Source: JBDKVA01 sp039679375
GTDB taxonomy: Bacteria; Bacillota; Clostridia; Acetivibrionales; DTU013
NCBI GenBank assembly: GCA_039679375.1
Contig: JBDKVA010000175.1
Location: forward strand, 1-36,302
Direction: 5' to 3'
Length of the DNA stretch: 36,302 nucleotides
Both the position numbers and the translations under genes were made by a program. The notes below the pieces were generated by a model. The model searched no databases and was not told where the DNA came from. It was given only the letters and a program-made list of their open reading frames with translations. This document shows positions 9,650-17,712 of the stretch, one piece after another (position 1 is the stretch's first letter; each line of letters opens with the position of its first letter).

Positions 9650-9688
9650 AGCGGCACACTAGTGCTAATATTGCCTGGGAGGGATTTA

Positions 9689-10924
9689 ATGAAAATATCT
9701 GAATGCGACATATTGAATGCAAGATTTAATGCAGTTATACCATATGGCTCCAGTACCTGCTCCAAGGCGGCGAAATATGAACCCGAGGAACCATATGCGG
9801 TTATACGGGGCAAAGGCTGCAGAATTTGGGATGTTGATGGAAAAGAGTTCATTGATTTCCGGAATGCACTTGGACCGGTTACCCTTGGTTACCGGTTTGT
9901 TTCTGTTGATGACGCCATACGCGAACAGTTGGACAGCGGTATAGTATTCGGGCATCCTCATCCTTTGGAGTGTGAGGTTGCGGAAATGTTGAAAGAGATA
10001 ATACCTTGCGCGCAACGCGTAAGATTTCTTAAAACAGGCGGTGAGGCTGTTGCTGCCTGCATAAGACTTGCCAGGGCTTATACCGGTCGGGATCATATTA
10101 TTCAAATTGGTTACAACGGCTGGCTTAACAGTATTGCGCCCGGTTCACGGACACTGCCGGGACAGACTGCAAAAAGCATTCCTGCCGGAGTGCCTGAGGC
10201 ATTGAGTATTTTGCATCATGCCTGCCAATGGAATGACATAGGTGAAATTGAAAGACTGTATGCCGAATTTGACAGCAAAATAGCCGCTATAGTAGTTGCT
10301 GCTGATTATTGTAATATGGAGCAGGGTAAAACATTCTATCCTTTCTTGCGTGATATCACAAGAAAGAATGGCAGTGTTTTGATATTTGATGAAATTGTTA
10401 CAGGCTTCAGAATTGCCATAGGCGGAGTGCAGGAATATTTCAAGGTAGTTCCCGACCTTGCAGTATTCAGTAAGGGTATGGCTAATGGGATGCCGATATC
10501 TGCTTATGTTGGCGATAAGGATATTATGGCTTGTTGCGGTATGGGCGGAAATACGGCAATTTCCTCGACCTTTGGAGGAGAAGCTTTGTCACTTGCCGCT
10601 GCAAAGACTGTAATTGAAACATATATGAGGGAGGATGTTATTTCACATTTGTGGAAAATGGGTGAAAGAATGTGGAGCGGGCTTAAAAAATTATTCGACG
10701 AGTGCAGCATCCCTATGCAATGCTCTGGGTTATGGCCCTGTCCTACATTTGTGGAGACGGATATGCGGTGCGGAATGCTAAAGGACAGGTTCTTCCGGTC
10801 GGCTTACAAAAACGGTATAAGCCTTTATAATGTCTCATATGTAAATTACAGCCACAGGGAGGAAGACATAGACGAAGCGCTGGATAAACTTGCTGTAGCA
10901 TGCATGGAGATTAAAGAAAAGTAG
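9689..10924 (+). CDS. Class III PLP aminotransferase, glutamate-1-semialdehyde aminomutase-like
   Basis: A 411-residue fold-type I PLP enzyme. It shows the class III pattern: an N-terminal DVDGKEFIDF strand, cofactor-binding FDEIVTGFR, the PLP Schiff-base lysine Lys262 in AVFSKGMANG, and STFGGEALSLAAA after it. ATG 9689 follows a GGGAGGG ribosome site. It is unlikely to be hemL: there are no heme genes nearby and it is the last gene of a sugar-uptake operon. Similar GSA-like transaminases act on sugar or keto-acid substrates, so a role in converting the imported compound (amination or deamination) is inferred. The following 47 codons are a dehydrogenase remnant. Confidence 0.85.
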   Translation: MKISECDILNARFNAVIPYGSSTCSKAAKYEPEEPYAVIRGKGCRIWDVDGKEFIDFRNALGPVTLGYRFVSVDDAIREQLDSGIVFGHPHPLECEVAEMLKEIIPCAQRVRFLKTGGEAVAACIRLARAYTGRDHIIQIGYNGWLNSIAPGSRTLPGQTAKSIPAGVPEALSILHHACQWNDIGEIERLYAEFDSKIAAIVVAADYCNMEQGKTFYPFLRDITRKNGSVLIFDEIVTGFRIAIGGVQEYFKVVPDLAVFSKGMANGMPISAYVGDKDIMACCGMGGNTAISSTFGGEALSLAAAKTVIETYMREDVISHLWKMGERMWSGLKKLFDECSIPMQCSGLWPCPTFVETDMRCGMLKDRFFRSAYKNGISLYNVSYVNYSHREEDIDEALDKLAVACMEIKEK

Positions 10925-10945
10925 ATACGGCTGGATAACACCTAA

Positions 10946-11089
10946 TGCCAGCCAATTTATGACGCCGCAAACACTTCACTTGCCATTCTGTCAATTATGG
11001 AATCCGCTAAAACCAGAATGCCAGTTGAGGTGGAAACGATTAACCGGGAATTACCGGTAAAGTATAAAAAAGAGGCTCTCGGGAATTAA
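10946..11089 (+). pseudogene. C-terminal remnant of a Gfo/Idh/MocA-family dehydrogenase
   Basis: A frame closed upstream by TAA (10943-10945) reads as protein for 47 codons to TAA 11087-11089. It includes DAANTSLAILSIMESAKTRM then PVEVETI. This is the typical C-terminal helix and tail of Gfo/Idh/MocA oxidoreductases; the intact copy ending at 35977 has AVQIILAIYESARTGKEI at the same place. No start or ribosome site is present and the Rossmann domain is gone. The operon terminator directly follows and overlaps the stop. The operon therefore probably once ended with an aminotransferase plus dehydrogenase pair, as in the second cluster. Confidence 0.6.
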
Positions 11090-11107
11090 ACTGAAAGCCT
11101 CTTTTTA
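11066..11107 (+). terminator. Intrinsic terminator of the first sugar operon
   Basis: AAAAAGAGGCT (to 11076) pairs with AGCCTCTTTTT (11096-11106) around a 19-nt loop, with the T-run within the right arm. It could act in both directions. Confidence 0.85.
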
Positions 11108-11109
11108 GT

Positions 11110-11138
11110 TTGCACGCGGTATGCGTGTATTGTATAAT
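11110..11138 (+). promoter_or_regulatory. Strong sigma-A-type promoter for a structured RNA
   Basis: TTGCAC (11110-11115), an exactly 17-nt spacer, and consensus TATAAT (11133-11138). The predicted start is near 11145. No gene starts within the next 250 nt; a structured segment and a terminator follow. Confidence 0.75.
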
Positions 11139-11144
11139 CAGTCG

Positions 11145-11402
11145 GATTAGTGACTTCACATAGCGGTAATCGCAACATGCAACTTTACAAAGTAAAATCA
11201 AAAAGCTCTAATAATCGACCGATTGATTTTATGGTTGCCATGTGTTAATATAAATGAAATAAGTTCGGAGTATCCGAGGAAGGGAATGACGGTATGAAAC
11301 GGTACGGGATGGTGGGTTGCAGGCATACGGACTACTTTCATGCCGGCTTGATTTTTTATGATAGGTAAGCCCTGTGACATTGCTTTGACACAGGTTTTTT
11401 TT
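11145..11402 (+). ncRNA. Candidate structured RNA upstream of ykuK
   Basis: Between the promoter and the terminator at 11371-11402 there is no convincing ORF but several helices. CATGCAAC (11176-11183) pairs with GTTGCCATG (11234-11242, one bulge) and stacks outside TAAAATCAA (11193-11201) with TTGATTTTA (11223-11231). TCGGA-GTA-TCCGA lies at 11265-11277, GGCAT (11322-11326) pairs with ATGCC (11340-11344), and the terminator follows. I do not recognise it as any riboswitch class I can recall. It could be a free-standing ncRNA of about 255 nt or a leader that controls ykuK by termination, since ykuK begins 105 nt past the terminator. Confidence 0.55.
11371..11402 (+). terminator. Intrinsic terminator of the ykuK-upstream RNA
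   Basis: CCTGTG (11371-11376) pairs with CACAGG (11389-11394), extended by CA/TG across an A-A mismatch, and is followed by eight T residues. Confidence 0.85.
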
Positions 11403-11426
11403 ATTATGGAGCATAGTGACATCTTG

Positions 11427-11466
11427 CCCCAAAAGCGAGTGGGGCTCGGTGCCCCCGAGATTTTGA
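11427..11466 (+). promoter_or_regulatory. Competing GC-rich hairpins before ykuK
   Basis: GGGGC (11441-11445) can pair with GCCCC (11451-11455), or GGGG can pair with the upstream CCCC (11427-11430); CTCGG can also pair with CCGAG. Flanking CAAAA and TTTTG extend the stem. The hairpin lies about 40 nt before the ykuK start, and its role is unknown. Confidence 0.4.
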
Positions 11467-11506
11467 TTAATAAACTACGATATGAAAGGAACAGGAGGAT
11501 ACATCC

Positions 11507-12049
11507 ATGCTGCTTGGAAACTCACTTATAATCGACGAGAATACGACCTTCCGAAGTCTTAGAAAAGATGGGCTGAACTTTGAGCAGGTATGCTGCGACA
11601 TAATCGATTTCATTAAGGCGGACACCGACTGCTCCTACAGTATTTCAGTCGGTACGGATTCACAGGTCGGGACTAAAACCGTATTTGTATCCTGCATCCT
11701 CATCCATCGGATCGGAAAAGGCGCCATCGGCTTCCTTCACAAATACGAGATGCAAAGGCCGGTCATGAACCTCAGGGAGAAGATCTATCTGGAGACCTGC
11801 GCCAGCCTGCAGCTTGCCTACCTGTTTGACGAGGAACGGATGAACCGTATACGCCGGGCAGTCAGTCCTTATGGGCGTTCTACGGGTGTTACATTTGAGT
11901 TCCATATTGATGTCGGCACGAAAGGTCAGACCAAAAGCCTTATTAATGAAATGGTCGGAATGGTCAAGGGCTTGAATTTCGTACCTAAAATAAAACCTGA
12001 CAGCTATTGCGCCAGCTCCTTTGCCGACAAGTATACCAAAGCGATGTAG
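11507..12049 (+). CDS. ykuK: YkuK-type RNase H-like protein (DUF458)
   Basis: A 180-residue cytosolic protein matching the DUF458/YkuK family in length (B. subtilis YkuK is about 172) and pattern. An RNase H-like first strand contains SVGTDSQVG with Asp51, followed by Glu96 in YLETCAS and Asp135 in FHIDVGTKGQT, which could supply metal-binding acidic residues. ATG 11507 follows AGGAGG at good spacing. Its biochemical role is not established; the family is only predicted to be a nuclease. It follows the structured RNA segment and appears to be a single-gene unit. Confidence 0.85.
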   Translation: MLLGNSLIIDENTTFRSLRKDGLNFEQVCCDIIDFIKADTDCSYSISVGTDSQVGTKTVFVSCILIHRIGKGAIGFLHKYEMQRPVMNLREKIYLETCASLQLAYLFDEERMNRIRRAVSPYGRSTGVTFEFHIDVGTKGQTKSLINEMVGMVKGLNFVPKIKPDSYCASSFADKYTKAM

Positions 12050-12149
12050 CCGCAGAGTTATTTATTAAATTTGGGACTTGTATATGCTATGCAGAACTGG
12101 TAAGGTTATGATGTATTTTAAGTTTGGAAGTATGGCTGGGGGGTTGAAT

Positions 12150-12431
12150 TTGGATACGAAAGTTTTTGAAGAGAAGGCTGAAAAATTAAAGGCGATTGCA
12201 CACCCATGCAGGCTCTGTATCATAAAAGGCCTGATGGATAAAAGCTGCAATGTGACGAAAATACAGGAGTGCCTGAAATTACCGCAATCCACGGTATCCC
12301 AACACCTCTCGAAGCTGAAATCTGCAGGCATTGTAAAAGGTGAGCGGAACGGGCTTGAGATATGCTACAGTGTTGTGGATGAAGATGTGAAGGCGATGGT
12401 CAGTATTATAACAAAAGATATGGAAATATAA
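12150..12431 (+). CDS. ArsR-family winged-helix transcriptional regulator
   Basis: A short regulator with AEKLKAIAHPCRLCIIKGL (ArsR N-terminal helix), recognition helix region LPQSTVSQHLSKLKSAGIVK, and wing GERNGLEICYSV. The classical ArsR metal motif ELCVCD is absent, but Cys residues occur in HPCRLC and in the SCNVTKIQEC stretch, so a thiol or metal sensor is possible. The start is uncertain: TTG 12150 has GGGGGG 6 nt upstream and gives 93 residues; ATG 12132 in the same frame has poorly spaced GGAAG. It lies between ykuK and gerM; its target is unknown. Confidence 0.85.
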   Translation: MDTKVFEEKAEKLKAIAHPCRLCIIKGLMDKSCNVTKIQECLKLPQSTVSQHLSKLKSAGIVKGERNGLEICYSVVDEDVKAMVSIITKDMEI

Positions 12432-12549
12432 TTATATATAGAATACTAAAGGCCACAGCGGCATAAAAATATCTTAGATGATATTTACCTGGCAGTATTT
12501 CGGTAATCTTTTACCTTAACTGTTCAGAGTAGCTGTGAGGTGGCCTAAA

Positions 12550-13305
12550 ATGAAAAGAACCCTGTCATTTTTAATGTTTATTTCGGTTATGCTGGTGATG
12601 TTGTCAGGATGCAGCCTTCTTCAGAGCATAGGGCTGCAGGAGGAATCCAATGATGAATTGCGCCCTGTAAGCAGTATTGTCATAGGAGAGGATGAAGCCA
12701 GCCGACTGACGGATAAAACTCCTATAAGACTTTATTTTGCCAACAAGGATAATACGAAGCTGAAGCTTGAGATCAGGTACATCGATTCGACAGAAGCCAA
12801 AAAAAGCACAAGCAATCTGGCTTCGGCCATTGTGCACGAATTGATAAAGGGTCCGTCAGATGAAAAAAACTTTAACCGGACGATACCAACCGAGGCGAAG
12901 CTGCGCACACCTGTGAGCATCAGCAACAAAGTAGCGACCGTTGACATGTCGAAGGAGTTTAAAACAAAACACCCTGGCGGAAAAGATGCGGAAAAAATGA
13001 CAATTTACTCGATCGTTAACTCTCTGACTGAGCTGGAGGATATCCAGAAGGTCAAATTCACAATTGATGGCAAGGCGCAGAAGGAATTCATGGGGAACTT
13101 CCAGTTTAACAGCCTTTTCCCCAGAAGTACTCAACTTATAAGTAAAGAAGCCGTACAGCCCGCTGCGGAGGGTATAGGCGAAAGCAATGCCACTGAAGGG
13201 AATGCGGAAGGTTCGCCTGTGCAAGGGGATAAACCGGCCAGCGGGGATAGCACGGAAACATCTGGCCAGAACGGCGCGATGGATGGGCAGGAGATATTGG
13301 AATAA
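12550..13305 (+). CDS. gerM: GerMN-domain sporulation/germination lipoprotein
   Basis: A 251-residue lipoprotein with lipobox LSGC (Cys21). Residues about 60-190 form one GerMN domain: TPIRLYFANKDN, then HELIKGPSDEKN, then a VATVDMSKEF strand, and TIYSIVNSLTEL. B. subtilis GerM carries two GerMN domains, so this is a shorter single-domain version; the symbol is by family. The C-terminal 60 residues are Gly/Glu/Ser-rich low complexity. GerM acts in engulfment and spore germination by contributing to the mother cell-forespore channel complex, so its presence suggests a spore former. ATG 12550 follows GTGAGGTGG. The convergent terminator follows directly. Confidence 0.85.
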   Translation: MKRTLSFLMFISVMLVMLSGCSLLQSIGLQEESNDELRPVSSIVIGEDEASRLTDKTPIRLYFANKDNTKLKLEIRYIDSTEAKKSTSNLASAIVHELIKGPSDEKNFNRTIPTEAKLRTPVSISNKVATVDMSKEFKTKHPGGKDAEKMTIYSIVNSLTELEDIQKVKFTIDGKAQKEFMGNFQFNSLFPRSTQLISKEAVQPAAEGIGESNATEGNAEGSPVQGDKPASGDSTETSGQNGAMDGQEILE

Positions 13306-13336
13306 GGCGTTGGGCTGCGTACTATGAGCGACGTAC

Positions 13337-13383
13337 AAAAAAGGCTTCTCAAACCAGGAAACAGTTTGAGGCAGCCTTTTTTA
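13337..13383. terminator. Bidirectional intrinsic terminator between convergent operons
   Basis: AAAAAAGGCT and TCAAAC pair with GTTTGA and AGCCTTTTTT around a short loop. There are A-runs on the left and T-runs on the right, so it works for gerM (+) and for the minus-strand operon ending at 13428. Confidence 0.9.
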
Positions 13384-13427
13384 ATTAGTGTAAACACCTA
13401 AAAAATGTACGGGAAATCTCCGCTCTG

Positions 13428-16130
13428 TTATTCCGCCAGATATGCGGCAGCTCTGCGCTGCAGTGCATCTGCTGCTTCTTTTGCAGTTTTACGGCCATAC
13501 AGGAAAGGCTTTAATTCTTCATTTAAAAATTCATTAAGTGTTTGATCATACTGTATTGGAATTGTACACTCTTCCAGTCGGTTCACTATATCGTGCATCT
13601 GTTGTTCAGTCAGTGTTATCATATCAATAATTGTTTTTTCATCAATATTCATTTGACGCTTTCCTCCAGCTTCCTCCTGCCGTTTGTAATCTTCCAGAAG
13701 GTTTTTGATTGTCTTTTCCTGCTGGTCTTTCACGATAGAAAAGCCCCACATATAGTTTTCAACGTTTTCAATTTCACCGGAGAAAAACATTTTAACAAAC
13801 TCTGTTGCCAATTTCTGATTTTTCCCCTTTGCGCTGATACCTAGGGTAGTCTGGGGTATAAATATCTCTCCGCCTATATCTTTATACTTGGGCATGAATG
13901 TCCAGGAAGCATCCTTTCCACCGGAGTATGAAAACTCGTACGACAAGCTGTCCAGATTTCCCAATGTGGTCATGGACATGGCAGTCTTTCCGGTGTAGCG
14001 GTCTTTCTGTGCGTTTTGGTAAAAATTGCCCGTATCAATTTTCCTATAGTCTTCTTCAGTAGGATTCTCCGGCAGTTCAGGCGGCGGTACTTGCGCTTCA
14101 TTATAAATACGGTCAAAAAGTTCGAGGAAACCGACAAACTCTGGCGTATCAAAACGGTAATCCCCTGATTGCTTATCAACAAACACCGGCAGATTTGCCA
14201 TCAAGAGCTGTTGGAACAATGATTGCTTCTGAGTAGGTGTAAGCGCCTTTTGTTCAGGCTCCAGCTTCAATGTCAGAAGTGATTGAAGGTCTGTTACCTG
14301 ATCAATAACGTTTTTGCGTCCGATAAGTGCGTAAGTCGTAAATGTTAACGGCAGTGCGTACAACTTCCCATCCTTGTTCTTCATTCCGTTAATAATTCCC
14401 ATGTTCAGCTTCTCGGCGCCGCCCAGCTCATTGACAAGCGAGTTCAAGTCAACTAAAATACCGCGCCTCATATAGCTTTCTAATGGGAGATTATCCAGGA
14501 ACATTATGTCTGCAGCTTTCCCGGAGAGAATATCAGTGTTGACCGTGCGGATAAAATCGCTCCACTTCATCTGGTCTTCCATCTTATCATAGTATTGTGT
14601 AATCTTTATCTGTACATCAGGATGTTTTTTCTGGAATTCAAAAGCGGCAACACGTAATATTTGATCGGTAAATAAAGAGCTGACAGTCAATACAGTCTTA
14701 TTGGATAAATCCAGCTCCGGATCCCATTTGTAAAGGAAAATACGCATCTTTTGTCCGGAATACTCTCCCGCTGCTACACTTAAAGCCATTCTACTGCTGT
14801 ACATACGTCCGCCCATCATATTTGAATTGGCCATGATGATGATCTGCTTCTCACTGCCAACTGTGAAGCCATTGGCATAGAGATTTGGGTCCGCCAGAGA
14901 ATACTGAAGAAAATCAAGAACCATCTCCGCTTCAACTTTGTTTGAAGCATTCGGAGCCGGACTGGCTGCAACAGACGAATCCACCCTGTATATACCATTC
15001 TGACCGTAGAAAAATAGGGTACCATCATCAAGCCCTACAGCACTGTTCGAATTGTTAATAATATTTCTCCCTACCTTCAAACGCGTTGATTCTTCCAATG
15101 TTGTACTATCATAAAAAACCAACTCGCTCTTTTCCCTATCGACTACAACCAACTTATTGCCGGCACTGAATGTCATATTGCTGTTACTGACCGACAAGTC
15201 TTTTACTTTTTTGCCATCCGCACCGTATATTTTAATGCTATCCCAGCTGGAAGCGGCAAACAAGCCTCCCGGCAACGCAATAATGGCATTGGGATAGGTT
15301 TCTCCCAAATCAAGAAGCTGCTCTTTTACAGGTGATACCGGCGTTGCATCCTTTCCGGCCCCAATTGCTTCAGGCAACCAATAGAGAACAAACTTCGGGA
15401 CTCCCTTTTCCTGATCATAACTGTTTGCACGTAAAACAGGATTGCCATCTCCATCCGTTAATAACGCATTTTGCGAATCAAAATAGGTGTTTGCGGGCAG
15501 CTTCAGCGGATCGACCATAGGCTCTTTTGTAAGATCCTGCCATGTCAAAATGTCATGCTTTTGTTCCGGCGGAGTGTACTCAACCATCGGCATATCGACG
15601 GCAGCTGCCTTACCATCCACAGATGCTGCCTCGCCGTCCTTTGCCTTACCATCCGCGGATGCTGCCTCGCCGTCCTTTGCCTTACTATCCGCGGATGCTG
15701 CCTCGCCGTCCTTTGCCTTACAATCCGCGGATGCGGCCTCGCCGTCCTTTGCCTTACCATCCACAGATGCTGCCTCGCCGTCCTTTGCCTTACCATCCAC
15801 AGATGCTGCCTCACCGTCCTTTACCTTATCATCCGCGGATGCTGCCTCGCCGTCTTTTGCTTTATTATCCGCGGGGACTGCCTCGCCGTCCGGTGGCACT
15901 TGTTCAATTATACGAGTTGCAATCATAATAACACGGCCATCCTTCAAAAACAAAGGATTGGTGTTCTGTTGATAACCCTCAGGCATACTTATCTCCGTTT
16001 CGCGGTAGCCGCCTTTGGTTGCCTTCCTGTCATTCTCATTTCCTGCACATCCGCTGAGAAGAATCAGCGAAGCCAGTCCGATGCTAAAAACCCTTCTCAT
16101 TTTTCTTAACAAATCTTTTGCCCCCTTCAT
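13428..16130 (-). CDS. Large lipoprotein: tandem-repeat linker, propeller-like region, solute-binding domain
   Basis: A 900-residue lipoprotein with lipobox LLSGC (Cys28). Residues 81-176 are eight 12-residue repeats of the type DGEAAS(A/V)DGKAK. Residues about 200-460 contain repeated short strand motifs (LPGGLFAASSWDSIKIYGADG, LVVVDREKSELVFYD, GLDDGTLFFYGQNGIYRVD) that look like a beta-propeller. From about 475 to the end is a family 1 solute-binding domain (FEFQKKHPDVQIKITQYYD; GKAADIMFLDNLPLES; C-terminal KTAKEAADALQRRAAAYLAE). It is the last gene of the operon; its ATG is 3 nt beyond the stop of the preceding gene, and its ribosome site GAAGGA overlaps that gene's end. It is about twice the usual size of a binding protein. 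The partner permeases are at the head of the operon. Confidence 0.85.
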   Translation of the reverse strand: MKGAKDLLRKMRRVFSIGLASLILLSGCAGNENDRKATKGGYRETEISMPEGYQQNTNPLFLKDGRVIMIATRIIEQVPPDGEAVPADNKAKDGEAASADDKVKDGEAASVDGKAKDGEAASVDGKAKDGEAASADCKAKDGEAASADSKAKDGEAASADGKAKDGEAASVDGKAAAVDMPMVEYTPPEQKHDILTWQDLTKEPMVDPLKLPANTYFDSQNALLTDGDGNPVLRANSYDQEKGVPKFVLYWLPEAIGAGKDATPVSPVKEQLLDLGETYPNAIIALPGGLFAASSWDSIKIYGADGKKVKDLSVSNSNMTFSAGNKLVVVDREKSELVFYDSTTLEESTRLKVGRNIINNSNSAVGLDDGTLFFYGQNGIYRVDSSVAASPAPNASNKVEAEMVLDFLQYSLADPNLYANGFTVGSEKQIIIMANSNMMGGRMYSSRMALSVAAGEYSGQKMRIFLYKWDPELDLSNKTVLTVSSLFTDQILRVAAFEFQKKHPDVQIKITQYYDKMEDQMKWSDFIRTVNTDILSGKAADIMFLDNLPLESYMRRGILVDLNSLVNELGGAEKLNMGIINGMKNKDGKLYALPLTFTTYALIGRKNVIDQVTDLQSLLTLKLEPEQKALTPTQKQSLFQQLLMANLPVFVDKQSGDYRFDTPEFVGFLELFDRIYNEAQVPPPELPENPTEEDYRKIDTGNFYQNAQKDRYTGKTAMSMTTLGNLDSLSYEFSYSGGKDASWTFMPKYKDIGGEIFIPQTTLGISAKGKNQKLATEFVKMFFSGEIENVENYMWGFSIVKDQQEKTIKNLLEDYKRQEEAGGKRQMNIDEKTIIDMITLTEQQMHDIVNRLEECTIPIQYDQTLNEFLNEELKPFLYGRKTAKEAADALQRRAAAYLAE
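15603..15890 (-). repeat. Eight tandem 36-bp coding repeats
   Basis: Eight in-frame 36-bp units encode DGEA(A/V)(S/P)(A/V)D(G/N/D/C/S)K(A/V)(K/A). The inner units differ by only a few bases. The array is hydrophilic, rich in Lys, Asp and Glu, and joins the lipidated N-terminus to the propeller-like region. No stops occur in several other frames, which creates spurious overlapping ORFs. Confidence 0.95.
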
Positions 16131-16133
16131 GTC

Positions 16134-17666
16134 TTATCCTTCAAAATTTCTGTTTTTCCTAAACAGGTGTAATCCCGGAATTCTATGTATTATTAAATGC
16201 ATTTTCGCCGCCGGAGAGAACCGCAAGGGCCATAACGCGCCTGGCCACAAGCGCAGAATCAACTCTGCCGATACCATCGCTGCAGGTATGAACTGCATGG
16301 TCAAGGCCGTACCGGAAATCACCGGCCGCAATCCCAATAACTCAGCCAGCTTGAGTCCTAATGCAGGCGCTGCAGCAGATAGCAGCAGGAGTAAATAGCT
16401 GCTTGTATCCCAATGTGCCGCCGGATGAGGCCATTCGTCGGGATGGCGCCTGAGCCGCGTCGACACAGGCCGTCCCAATACTTTATAAAGGCATGTGTTG
16501 AAAAAGTAAATCGAACCCAGCGAAGCGGCAATAAAAGCACCACCCCAGCCAGTCAAGGCATTTGCCACCGCATCAGGCCGTGCGACAGGTAAAGCATTTC
16601 TCTCAGCCTGATCCATCATCATCTTTCTTATAAGCTCCGGCCAGAAGCCCACGTCCGACCATTGAGTCGGTATATAGGACGGCGGCAGGGAAAAATCAGG
16701 ACGAACGAAAAGATATAAGCATGCGGATACCAATAAAATGACGCCTCCCCATAGCATTCCACGCAACATGGTATTGAGAGCTATGCTTCCGGAAATATTG
16801 CGTGACTTGAAGCGCCGCCATGCCATTCGCAGCATCATACGTGTCTGTGAGTATGCGGTATGCAGCAGCATCAGTATGGCAACAGCCATCATTGCCCATC
16901 CGGGTAACTGGGCAAGCTGACTCCGCATTTTATCACCGGCTGAATAATTCTTGATATAGACGGCTCCGCCAAGTCCCATTTCTCCGGCAAGCTGCGTGGC
17001 GTAGCTCTTTGCTTCATCCGGTGATATGCCTGCCGGAAATAAGAATTCTGCACCTTGCACTCCGATTTTATTACTTGTTTTACCGCCAAAAGCTCCTGTC
17101 GCAACCTGCGGCGGAGATAATACTGCAAGCCCACGGCCGGTGTCTGTTCCAAATGCTGCTATTCCTTCCGGACGTTCAAAAACACCTCGCACGGTATATT
17201 TCTGCCCGCCTGAAGTAATGACAAGGCCTACAGGCGCAGACGATCCAAAGAGTTTTACAGCTGTTTTTGAATCTATGGAAATGCCTGTTTTGTCAGTACG
17301 GGCGGGAAATACACCCGCAATAAGAACCAGGTTCATAACATCCATGACATTACCGTCAACATAGTAAATGTCTATGGAAACATCCGCCTTCCATTCCGTT
17401 GCGGAAGCCTGCCGGTTCCTTTCCTCCGCCCAGGCAGTAACTACTCCTGGAATTACTGCTTTTTCCGCCATGGATGCCAATTCGTCATAATACTGCTCTA
17501 TGCCGTCAAAGGAAGGTGCACTCAGAGGAGAGAAACGCATGCTGAAATGCGAAGCCCCCGACGCTGGTATTACATTATTCAAACATGCGGCCCCCGCGGC
17601 CCACAGGCATACAGATATAAGCAGCCAGACTGCACCCATATGCAAAGTCCTTTTGATTACGTGCAT
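16134..17666 (-). CDS. MacB-periplasmic-core-like membrane protein
   Basis: A 510-residue membrane protein. TM1 is at about 9-28; residues about 35-250 form an extracytoplasmic domain with the MacB core pattern (LVLIAGVFPARTDKTGISID, then KLFGSSAPVGLVI, then QKYTVRGVFERPEG). Five further hydrophobic segments follow near 255-275, 302-321, 372-392, 418-437 and 447-467. MacB/FtsX exporters have TM1, core domain, then three TMs; here there are about five TMs after the core and no ATPase domain. ATG 17666 follows GGAGGGAG. The gene sits between the HlyD-type adaptor and the large lipoprotein, which fits a mechanotransmission- or export-type partner for the adaptor. Exact family unknown. Confidence 0.7.
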   Translation of the reverse strand: MHVIKRTLHMGAVWLLISVCLWAAGAACLNNVIPASGASHFSMRFSPLSAPSFDGIEQYYDELASMAEKAVIPGVVTAWAEERNRQASATEWKADVSIDIYYVDGNVMDVMNLVLIAGVFPARTDKTGISIDSKTAVKLFGSSAPVGLVITSGGQKYTVRGVFERPEGIAAFGTDTGRGLAVLSPPQVATGAFGGKTSNKIGVQGAEFLFPAGISPDEAKSYATQLAGEMGLGGAVYIKNYSAGDKMRSQLAQLPGWAMMAVAILMLLHTAYSQTRMMLRMAWRRFKSRNISGSIALNTMLRGMLWGGVILLVSACLYLFVRPDFSLPPSYIPTQWSDVGFWPELIRKMMMDQAERNALPVARPDAVANALTGWGGAFIAASLGSIYFFNTCLYKVLGRPVSTRLRRHPDEWPHPAAHWDTSSYLLLLLSAAAPALGLKLAELLGLRPVISGTALTMQFIPAAMVSAELILRLWPGALWPLRFSPAAKMHLIIHRIPGLHLFRKNRNFEG

Positions 17667-17712
17667 ATGTACTCCCTCCTTCCCCGGCGCCGTGATTTGT
17701 TACATACCATAA

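Noticed and set aside
8995..9852. 285-codon minus-strand ORF
   Set aside because: It is opposite a clear MalG-type permease and the start of the aminotransferase gene; no ribosome site and no family-like motifs.
9689..10924. Aminotransferase as hemL (heme biosynthesis)
   Set aside because: The GSA-like fold is shared by sugar-pathway transaminases; there is no heme gene nearby and the gene ends a sugar-uptake operon.
12436..12545. Small inverted repeats (AAATATC/GATATTT, GGTAA/TTACC, GGCCAC/GTGGCC) before gerM
   Set aside because: Arms are short, there is no T-run, and such pairs are expected by chance in AT-rich gaps.
15603..15890. 36-bp repeats as a CRISPR array
   Set aside because: The units are directly adjacent without spacers and lie in frame within a coding gene.
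15471..16109. Several long + strand ORFs (up to 212 codons) opposite the large lipoprotein gene
   Set aside because: They are produced by the 36-bp repeat, which lacks stops in several frames; the translations are repetitive (Cys/Leu- or Arg/Pro-rich) and have no ribosome sites.
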